Shown here: in pieces, positions 1 through 6,006 of the stretch
Layout of the letters: each line of letters starts with the position of its first letter
Numbering within the stretch: position 1 is the stretch's first letter
Source of the DNA: an uncultured bacterium
GTDB lineage: Bacteria; Patescibacteriota; Minisyncoccia; CAIUEV01
DNA length: 7,039 nt
Direction: 5' to 3'
Assembly: GCA_903898335.1 (NCBI GenBank)
Contig: CAIUEV010000003.1
Coordinates: forward strand, 1-7,039
The notes under the pieces: model-generated
What the model saw: only the letters and a program-made list of their open reading frames with translations
The model's database searches: none
What the model was told of the DNA's origin: nothing
Made by a program: the position numbers and the translations under genes

Positions 1-6
1 AATCAG

Positions 7-42
7 ATAAGAGTTTCGATTTTTTCGGGACTCTTATTTTTT
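7..42 (+). terminator. Rho-independent terminator of an upstream rightward gene
   Basis: A 12-pair stem is formed by ATAAGAGTTTCG (7-18) and CGGGACTCTTAT (26-37), with two G-T pairs and a 7-base loop of ATTTTTT. It is followed directly by a run of six T (37-42). Read on the other strand, the stem is followed by CTGATT, with no T run, so the signal is directional. It would end a + strand transcript that comes from left of the window and converges on the leftward operon. Confidence 0.75.
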
Positions 43-182
43 AGATTGGTTAAAGGCAGAAAGAAGTTTTTTGGATATTTCTATCTCTCGCTTAAAGCGT
101 TTTAGCTATTTTATTTCAAAGAAATTTCATCAATCGCAAAATGTTTTCTATAGATAATTTAAGCGGGCTTTATTTGGAATTT

Positions 183-1076
183 TTAGCCGGATATTTTGAT
201 TTTTTCTTGACAAACTGTTCGAGGAAATTCCCATACCGCCGTCTTAATGCGATTCAACCGATTCGGTTCCTGAATTAAACGAAAAAGCCACTCTAAGTTT
301 ATCTTCCTCAGCCACAAGGGCGCCCTTCTGCGACTGCCTCCGATAAAATCCAAAGCTCCTCCCACCCCGATAGCCAGCTTAACGGAAGGCATTTTGTCGA
401 GATTACGGAAAATCCATTTTTCCTGAAATGGATGACCCAGCGCCACAAAAACAACATCGGGTTTGGCTTTATTTACCGCTTCCACCAGTTCTTCGTCCAA
501 AATTTTTTCCTTGGAAAATCCGCCTTTGATTCCGGAAATTAAAAGGTCGGGAAATTGTCTTTCCAGCTCGAATTTAGCGGAAACCGGTGTTTTTCCTTGG
601 CCACCCAACAAATAGAGGGAATGGTCATTTTTGGCTAACAGTTCACAAATAGAGAAAATCAAATCTGCCCCGGAAAGTCTCTCCGGAATGTTGACTCTTG
701 TTTTCTTGGGATAGAAAAGATTGACCAGCAGAGAGAAAACGGCTTGATTGCGAATTTTTCTCTTGCGATAAACCGACCTCTTGGCCGGCGAGAACTCACC
801 GGAAACCTCAACCGGTAAATTCATAAAGTAATCGGCCCAAATTACACCACTCCCATCGGCTAAGGAGAGATCTGACAAATTCAAAATTCTTTTAAATTCG
901 TTATCGTGCATCGCCGTCATCAAGAACTCGGGATTGGTTGTTACGACATAGTGCTGGTTATTGTCCTTGAGAAAATAAACTATTTTCTTCAAAAAATCTT
1001 TTTTTGAGAGGGGATTTATTTTTACTCCAAGAACTTTAACTTCTTTGAGCTCATCCTCCCTCGTTTTTTTGCTCAT
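183..1076 (-). CDS. WecG/TagA/CpsF-family glycosyltransferase with internal insertion
   Basis: Family GT26 enzyme of 297 residues. Known members transfer ManNAc or ManNAcA from the UDP-sugar to a polyprenyl-diphosphate-linked GlcNAc on the inner membrane face, an early step in surface glycan or wall teichoic acid synthesis. Visible motifs are TTNPE (46-50), ADGSGVIW (73-80, with Asp74 at the proposed catalytic position in TagA), PERLSGADL (131-139), YLLGGQGK (155-162), ALGHPFQEKW (212-221) and GVGGALDFIGG (237-247). The C-terminal part RRRAPLWLRKINLEWLFRLIQEPNRL (249-274 region) is typical and supports membrane association. The family usually has about 240-260 residues. The excess is mostly a stretch at about 86-131, rich in Arg/Lys and with a hydrophobic patch, that separates the GVIWA and PERLSG blocks, which normally lie close together. 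It is the last gene of the leftward operon, 27 bases after the protease gene. No Shine-Dalgarno sequence precedes the ATG. The exact sugar is unknown. Confidence 0.9.
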   Translation of the reverse strand: MSKKTREDELKEVKVLGVKINPLSKKDFLKKIVYFLKDNNQHYVVTTNPEFLMTAMHDNEFKRILNLSDLSLADGSGVIWADYFMNLPVEVSGEFSPAKRSVYRKRKIRNQAVFSLLVNLFYPKKTRVNIPERLSGADLIFSICELLAKNDHSLYLLGGQGKTPVSAKFELERQFPDLLISGIKGGFSKEKILDEELVEAVNKAKPDVVFVALGHPFQEKWIFRNLDKMPSVKLAIGVGGALDFIGGSRRRAPLWLRKINLEWLFRLIQEPNRLNRIKTAVWEFPRTVCQEKIKISG

Positions 1077-1103
1077 TTTTTATTTTTAAACTTAAGTTTT
1101 TCG

Positions 1104-2297
1104 TTAAAAACCGATTCTTTCAAAAAGCATTTTGAATTTATCCTGAAAACGCGAGACGTCTTTGACGCTCACTACCAACATTAAAAACAATAACAGATAA
1201 AGACCGACCGTATGGACAATACCTTCTATCTTCTCATCTACCGGCCGGCCTTTTATTTTTTCAATCAGCAGGAAAAGGATTCTTCCGCCGTCGAGAGCGG
1301 GCAGTGGCAATAAGTTCATAAAAGCCAGATTTACGGAAATTACGGCGGCGAATTGCAGCAAATATGGCCAGCCCATTTCTTTCATCTGGTTGGTTAAAAC
1401 CACTATTCCCACCGGACCGGAAAAGTCCATTTGCGTCTTTTCCAGCCGAACCAACTTGACCAAAGCCCCGCCAATGTAATCACCGATAATCCAAAAAAGT
1501 TGGCCGGCTCGTTGCGGCCCCATCAGTAAAGCCTCACCGAACGAATGCCGAACGATACCGGTTCTGACCAAGCTAACGCCGAGAGCTCCTTGGCCTTGAG
1601 CGGGATTAACTCGAGGTGTCGCCTCCAAGCGATAGACGTCATCGCCCCTTAAAACTTCAAAAATAATTTTTTCTCCCGCGTTATTTTTGGTTAAAGTCTG
1701 CACTTGGCCGATTCCTTCGATCGACAATCGCTCGCTGTTCGGTAGTACAACAGATCGTAGTGTGTCACCCACTTTGATTCCCGCCAACTCAGCCGGTGAT
1801 TCACTCATCACTTCGGAAACTTGTACTTTGGCATCTTTAACCGTCGCTCCGTCATCAACCATCTCAGGAAATCCCAACCAGAAACCCAAAGAAAAAAGTA
1901 AAGAACCGAAAACAAAATTCATAAAAATTCCGGCAAACAAAACGAGGAATCTTTTTGTTGCCGATTGAGCGGCGAAGGAACGCCTATTATCCTTATCACT
2001 GCCGTCCTCCCCCATAATTTTCACGAAGCCACCGAAAGGAATAGCATTCAAAGAATAGACGGTAGAAATTAATTTTTCCGACTTTTTCTTCTTTTTAAAA
2101 ACAAAGCGCCAATATTTTTTTCCCTCTTTATTTTTAAATTTAGCCCAACCGACGACCCTCGGAGGAAGGCCGAAGCCGAACTCGTCCACCTTAATACCCA
2201 ACCAGCGCGCCATCAGAAAATGACCCAATTCATGAGTGAGAATCAGAAAGGCCAACAAGGCAAAAAATACCAACAGTATCGACAGCAAATGCACCAT
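1104..2297 (-). CDS. rseP: RseP-like site-2 intramembrane zinc metalloprotease (M50B)
   Basis: This 397-residue polytopic membrane protease belongs to the family that cuts transmembrane segments, often of anti-sigma factors or signal-peptide remnants, in regulated intramembrane proteolysis. The zinc motif HELGH (22-26) lies in the first membrane helix. A second helix (about 115-140) contains AGIFMNF, the counterpart of the family's conserved Asn-containing segment. One PDZ domain (about 155-230) includes SPAELAGIKVGDTL (167-180). The third zinc ligand lies in NLLPLPALDGGRIL (328-341, Asp336) and is followed by a final helix at about 360-378. One PDZ and about 400 residues match Gram-positive RasP/Eep types rather than two-PDZ E. 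coli RseP. Residues 52-77, before the conserved IPFGGFVKIMGE (86-97), form a lysine-rich extension including KKKKK. No anti-sigma gene is adjacent, so the substrate is unknown. The gene lies 45 bases after the GT39-like gene. The start fits because it opens directly into the first helix. Confidence 0.94.
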   Translation of the reverse strand: MVHLLSILLVFFALLAFLILTHELGHFLMARWLGIKVDEFGFGLPPRVVGWAKFKNKEGKKYWRFVFKKKKKSEKLISTVYSLNAIPFGGFVKIMGEDGSDKDNRRSFAAQSATKRFLVLFAGIFMNFVFGSLLFSLGFWLGFPEMVDDGATVKDAKVQVSEVMSESPAELAGIKVGDTLRSVVLPNSERLSIEGIGQVQTLTKNNAGEKIIFEVLRGDDVYRLEATPRVNPAQGQGALGVSLVRTGIVRHSFGEALLMGPQRAGQLFWIIGDYIGGALVKLVRLEKTQMDFSGPVGIVVLTNQMKEMGWPYLLQFAAVISVNLAFMNLLPLPALDGGRILFLLIEKIKGRPVDEKIEGIVHTVGLYLLLFLMLVVSVKDVSRFQDKFKMLFERIGF

Positions 2298-2342
2298 TTC
2301 TTTATTTAATAAAATTTATTTTCCTAGAATCTTAACAAGCCC

Positions 2343-4253
2343 TTATTCGAGCGTCAAAAAAATGTCTCCCCAAGTAAAACGACAATCCGGTTTCGGATTT
2401 TTCAAACATTTGGCTTTTTCCCTTGCTGGATCTTTGAGTTTTTTACCGGAAAGAAATTTTTTTTCATTTTTTTTGGCGGTTTCCAGCCCCTTATCTGTCA
2501 GTTTTAGTTCATAGGCCGCCAAAGTACCGAAAAGCCGGTAATCAACCACTTCAAAATTTTCCTCTCTTCCTTTTTTGAAAAAACTTTCCGGTTTAGTTCC
2601 TCTGGTTACGGCAAAATATTTACCTTTGCTCCAGACCGGATTATTGGAAAAATAATTGACTTTATCTCCGAGCTCGGTGTCCTCCAAAAAATAGGCGATT
2701 GGTCGATAATAAAAAGAAGGCGCCCAGAACATCAGCAAAGACTCCTCATCTTTGTTTTGGTCCGCTCGATATTTTTCTTCCATCCAGCTGGCGATTGCTC
2801 GTTCCTGCTTGACGGTCACCGGGTATCCTTCCGAAAATGGAAAAACCTCGTCTCCCTCGTAGTCATATCGGTCAATCAGTTCGGCGCTTTTCAGATTCTC
2901 GAAGCGTAGAAAAAGCGAATAAAAATTTGAACCCAGAAGAGCGAGAACGATAATCAAACTGAAAATAAATCCCCATTTAATTCGATCAAGGAAAAATCGC
3001 AATGAGAAAGCCAATAACATCCAAAGAGGAACGACCGAAAAAAGATAAAATCTTGGCTTAAGATTGAACGACTGGGAATAGAGCGACCACCAAGCTATCA
3101 TAACCCAAATCAAAAGCAAAATCAGCATTTCGAAATGTTGATTCTCTGTCCGACTGACTTTATCCGCCCGAGTCCTCAGTTTTGTAAAAAGGCTAAAAAT
3201 TTTATTCCCCACTCCGAAGAGCAGCCCGAAAAATAAAATCAGAAAAACAAAGGACAGAAGCAATCCCTCGCGACAAAAATTATCGCAAATAACATCAGGT
3301 TTCGGATTTAGTAAGATTGTCGGCATGTTGGCTAAAGAAAATCCGGTTACGCTGACATAGAAGGCTTTAGGATAGACACCCACGTTTTGAATCAGCTGTT
3401 CTGCTACACTGTGTAGCTTGTCTTTGCCTTGTTTATCCTCGATAGTTTGCATAAATCCACCCAGATTCGAGCCTTGACTAACCCACTCATTGATCCAAAG
3501 CGGCATTTGAAAAACAATAAAGGCCAGAAAAAAAGCCAAGATATCCTTAGCCAAAACTCTAAAATCAAATCGCCAGCCTAAAAAATAACGTTCCTTCAAA
3601 TAGACAATAAAGGCCGTCAAGCCAAGAATTAACGGTAAGGCCACTGCCGCCAAAAAATGAAATTGGGAAATGAGAGCGAATGACACGCCAATTCCAAAAG
3701 CCCAATAAAAAGATTTTTTGTCCGAAGCTCTCTTGCTTTCCAAATAACGCAAGAAAGAAAGGATAACCAAAGAAGAAAAAAACGGCATCAGATTTGGATT
3801 CCAGGCAAAACGATCGTATGTCACCAAAAAAGATGAGGTGCCGGCCAGAAAAGTCAGTGCCAAAGGCCAAAAATGAGCGTTTTTGGAACCGGAAAAAATT
3901 TTTCTGAAAATCAAATAAAACAGGGGGATATTCAGAAGACCAAAGAATATCGACGGCCAGACCATGGAAATCGGATCACTATTACCGGCAATCCACGCGC
4001 TCAAAATCATTAAATAATAAAAGAGCGGACCAAGGTGAAGAAAACTCCCTCCCGCTCTCGGCCCTAAGAGAGGAATTTCCCGCCAACCTTTTTCCAGTAC
4101 ATCACGAACTAAGATTGCGTCTCTGGCCTGATCCAGTTCAAAATGCAGCCAATCCTTCAATCCGTAAAGGCGCAGGAAAAGACCAAAAGCCAAAATAAGG
4201 CACATCAAAAGAAACACTTTGTATTTTTTAATCCAACCTATAGTTTTCTCCAT
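2343..4253 (-). CDS. Polytopic GT39/PMT-like (GT-C fold) membrane glycosyltransferase
   Basis: This 636-residue integral membrane protein resembles the ArnT/PMT (GT39, GT-C) superfamily, whose members use polyprenyl-phosphate sugars to glycosylate lipids, glycans or proteins on the outer face of the membrane. After a basic N-terminus, helix 1 spans about 11-30. The first outer loop contains HFELDQARDA (37-46), with Glu39 and Asp41 at the position of the family's catalytic acid. About eleven further hydrophobic segments follow (for example 72-90, 97-118, 127-145, 155-170, 181-198, 200-219, 235-253, 330-349, 375-392, 400-420 and 426-447). From about 450 to the end is a soluble domain predicted to face outside. 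Cys323/Cys327 lie in a predicted outer loop and Cys616/Cys624 near the C-terminus. The acceptor and sugar are unknown. The ATG follows the pduL stop by 17 bases without a Shine-Dalgarno sequence. The WecG-like gene two genes downstream suggests a shared role in surface glycans. Confidence 0.82.
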   Translation of the reverse strand: MEKTIGWIKKYKVFLLMCLILAFGLFLRLYGLKDWLHFELDQARDAILVRDVLEKGWREIPLLGPRAGGSFLHLGPLFYYLMILSAWIAGNSDPISMVWPSIFFGLLNIPLFYLIFRKIFSGSKNAHFWPLALTFLAGTSSFLVTYDRFAWNPNLMPFFSSLVILSFLRYLESKRASDKKSFYWAFGIGVSFALISQFHFLAAVALPLILGLTAFIVYLKERYFLGWRFDFRVLAKDILAFFLAFIVFQMPLWINEWVSQGSNLGGFMQTIEDKQGKDKLHSVAEQLIQNVGVYPKAFYVSVTGFSLANMPTILLNPKPDVICDNFCREGLLLSFVFLILFFGLLFGVGNKIFSLFTKLRTRADKVSRTENQHFEMLILLLIWVMIAWWSLYSQSFNLKPRFYLFSVVPLWMLLAFSLRFFLDRIKWGFIFSLIIVLALLGSNFYSLFLRFENLKSAELIDRYDYEGDEVFPFSEGYPVTVKQERAIASWMEEKYRADQNKDEESLLMFWAPSFYYRPIAYFLEDTELGDKVNYFSNNPVWSKGKYFAVTRGTKPESFFKKGREENFEVVDYRLFGTLAAYELKLTDKGLETAKKNEKKFLSGKKLKDPAREKAKCLKNPKPDCRFTWGDIFLTLE

Positions 4254-4270
4254 TGAAAAAATTAGTTACT

Positions 4271-4852
4271 TCAGGGAATCATAAGTTTTCCGCGGCCACA
4301 ACTCTTGAGGCCGGCCGCATTGGCCTCGTCAACATCAATATGAACCATCGTCTGAAAGTTTTTTTCCACCCGAACCAAAATTTGATAGAAGGTTAGCTCT
4401 CTTTCACCCCCAATATTTACCGCTACTTGATCGCCATTTTTCAAACCATAATGTTTTGCGTCTTTGGGGCTGAGATGCAAATGCCGTTTCGCCACAATCA
4501 TTCCTTCTTTTTTATCAACCACTCCCGCCGGACCGACAATGCGAAAGGCTCGACTACCCACAACATCTCCGGAAAGACGAAAAGGAATATCCGTTTTGAG
4601 AAAATGAGAATCGGACAGGGTTAGCTCCGCCTGAGTGGCTTTACGCAGCGGACCGACAACCCTTACTTTTTTAATAGTTTCTTCTCCGACCTCAATCTCC
4701 ACCGTCTCTTTGGCGGCGAATTCCCCCTTTTGAGAAAGCTCTTTCAGCACCTTAAATTGATATTTTTTGCCGAAAAGCACATCCGCATCCGCCTGAGAGA
4801 GATGAATATGACGAGCGGAAATTTCGACGGGTACAAAAATATTTTCTTCCAT
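4271..4852 (-). CDS. pduL: PduL-type phosphate acyltransferase (phosphotransacetylase)
   Basis: This 193-residue enzyme interconverts acyl-CoA plus phosphate with acyl phosphate plus CoA; for acetyl-CoA it supplies acetyl phosphate to acetate kinase for ATP synthesis. PduL is unrelated to classical Pta and binds two metal ions. Both family repeats are visible. The first has SARHIHLS (12-19; His15, His17) and TQAELTLSD (73-81; Glu76 at the metal-ligand position). The second has AKRHLHLSPKDA (121-132; His124, His126) and MVHIDVDEANAAG (169-181; His171). These are the expected metal- and substrate-binding residues, so the enzyme should be active. The protein starts almost directly at the first domain and lacks the N-terminal encapsulation peptide of microcompartment versions. 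No shell genes are seen, so a cytosolic housekeeping role is likely. Acetate kinase is not in the window. The stop codon is TGA. The gene lies 21 bases after the PfkB gene and 17 before the GT39-like gene. Confidence 0.94.
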   Translation of the reverse strand: MEENIFVPVEISARHIHLSQADADVLFGKKYQFKVLKELSQKGEFAAKETVEIEVGEETIKKVRVVGPLRKATQAELTLSDSHFLKTDIPFRLSGDVVGSRAFRIVGPAGVVDKKEGMIVAKRHLHLSPKDAKHYGLKNGDQVAVNIGGERELTFYQILVRVEKNFQTMVHIDVDEANAAGLKSCGRGKLMIP

Positions 4853-4873
4853 TTTTCTCTATTTAAAACTAAA

Positions 4874-5923
4874 CTAGATTGAAGATTCACTTATTAGATT
4901 CGACATTATAACGTCGTTAACTTTTCTTTTCATTTGACTTAATTTGAGTAGCCCTTTCTGCGCCCCAAAATACATGACGGAGGAACCGGAATTAGTCATG
5001 CCCCAGCTCAAAGCTTTTTTCACATCTCCCGGATAGTGAATCCAGGCGGCTAAAAATCCGCTGCTGAAGGCGTCTCCCGCCCCGGTCAGCTCCACTCTTT
5101 TTGGCGACAAAGCCGGCGCTCGATAAAAAAAAGATCCGTCAGTCGCCAAAGATCCCTTTCTACCGCGAGTAATTATCACGACTTGCGGACCCTTAGATTG
5201 AATGTATTTGATGACTTTTTTAGGTGTGATTTTTTTACCTTTGCTTTTTTCCATCAGATCTCTCTGGCCGGAAACCAATTCCAGCGCCTCGTCCCAATTA
5301 AGAATCAGAATGGAAGTTTCTCGCAGCAATGGCGCCAGGAAATCCAAACCGGCTTTAATCTGTAGTTTTCCGGGATTAAAAGCGATTTTCGTGCCCCAAT
5401 CACGTCGGAGTTTCATAATTTGGCCAAGCTTCTTTTCCCAACCCAGATTGAGAGAGGAGATAAAAACCCATTCCGTTCTCCATTTGGAAATATCTTTGAG
5501 CTGAAGATGATTCCCGGCATCTCGAGAGTAAAAAATAGTTCGGTCCCTGTCTTGTGATTCAACCATAATCACCGAACGGTCACTCAAAGAAGAATAGACC
5601 GAATGAACCAAGTCAATCCCCACCCCGGATTGGGCCAACGATCTTTTTATTCTCTTCCCCGTATCGTCACCGCCGACAGCCACACAAGCTTTTGTCTTGA
5701 GACCAAGAAAAGAGAGTCCGCAAGCCACATTGGCTCCGGCTCCACCCAAACAATTTTTAATTTGGCCGATGGGAATTTTAGCACCATATTCAAAACCGAT
5801 AATTTTTTCCCGCGTCGGACCGTCTCCCGGCAAAATCAACGCTTCGGAGCAAAGAAATATCAGATCCTCAGTAGCTGAGCCGATAGTGGTCACTTGGGTT
5901 TTGAATTTTGGATTTTTCAACAT
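4874..5923 (-). CDS. PfkB/ribokinase-family carbohydrate or nucleoside kinase
   Basis: This 349-residue cytosolic kinase transfers the ATP gamma-phosphate to a sugar or nucleoside hydroxyl. The N-terminal strand TIGSATEDL (13-21) carries the substrate-side acid Asp20. A lid region at about 25-58 is followed by the first PfkB signature, GGAGANVA (60-67). Later come FNPG (182-185), ILNWDEA (207-213) and VVIITRGRKGS (248-258). The second signature, ELTGAGDAFSSGF (278-290), contains the anion-hole GAGD with catalytic base Asp284. The family usually has DT or a similar pair before GAGD; here it is LT preceded by Glu278, a mild variation. Substrate specificity (ribose, fructose, adenosine or other) cannot be read from these motifs. 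It is the first gene of the leftward operon, with a promoter at 5955-5983 and a predicted leader of about 25 bases. No Shine-Dalgarno sequence lies at a useful distance. The downstream pduL neighbour hints at a link to sugar catabolism and acetate formation. Confidence 0.9.
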   Translation of the reverse strand: MLKNPKFKTQVTTIGSATEDLIFLCSEALILPGDGPTREKIIGFEYGAKIPIGQIKNCLGGAGANVACGLSFLGLKTKACVAVGGDDTGKRIKRSLAQSGVGIDLVHSVYSSLSDRSVIMVESQDRDRTIFYSRDAGNHLQLKDISKWRTEWVFISSLNLGWEKKLGQIMKLRRDWGTKIAFNPGKLQIKAGLDFLAPLLRETSILILNWDEALELVSGQRDLMEKSKGKKITPKKVIKYIQSKGPQVVIITRGRKGSLATDGSFFYRAPALSPKRVELTGAGDAFSSGFLAAWIHYPGDVKKALSWGMTNSGSSVMYFGAQKGLLKLSQMKRKVNDVIMSNLISESSI

Positions 5924-5937
5924 TTTTTTATTTTATT

Positions 5938-5964
5938 TTGCCTGTCTTTCTGTAATTTTATACT
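5938..5964 (+). promoter_or_regulatory. Possible promoter for the M16 peptidase gene
   Basis: TATACT (5959-5964; 5 of 6 match to TATAAT) is a good -10 box on the plus strand. The best upstream partner is TTGCCT (5938-5943), with a short 15-base spacer, so the -35 element is weak. Transcription would start near 5971, about 36 bases before the ATG at 6007. The -10 box overlaps that of the opposing promoter. Confidence 0.35.
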
Positions 5965-5983
5965 ATTAAATATCTATTGTTAA
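5955..5983 (-). promoter_or_regulatory. Sigma-70-type promoter for the leftward five-gene operon
   Basis: Read on the minus strand, TTAACA (5978-5983; 5 of 6 match to TTGACA) is followed after exactly 17 bases by TAAAAT (5955-5960; 5 of 6 match to TATAAT). Transcription would start near 5948, giving a leader of about 25 bases before the PfkB ATG at 5923. Both boxes and the spacing are good, but the region is AT-rich, so chance matches are possible. Confidence 0.6.
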
Positions 5984-6006
5984 ATAAATGCATCGTTTTA
6001 TTTTTA

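Noticed and set aside
92..124. Short inverted repeats CGCT/AGCG and ATTTC/GAAAT as a leftward terminator
   Set aside because: The stems have only four or five pairs, and no T run follows them on the minus strand.
1687..1968. Open frames opposite the known genes (for example 1687-1968, 2236-2514, 4427-4624, 5183-5504, 5603-5969 on the plus strand and 3565-3870 on the minus strand)
   Set aside because: They lie inside strongly supported genes in other frames and show no domain, signal or start context of their own.
2079..2105. A/T-run in the protease gene that might be a programmed -1 frameshift site
   Set aside because: The TTTTTAAAAAG run is not in the codon phase needed for a slippery heptamer, and the zero frame continues into conserved PDZ and LDGG motifs.
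2298..2342. Possible internal promoter or terminator between the GT39-like and protease genes
   Set aside because: TTGTTA on the minus strand has no good -10 box at 16-18 bases, and the near-palindrome AATAAATTTTATT is too AT-rich and lacks a G/C stem and a T tail.
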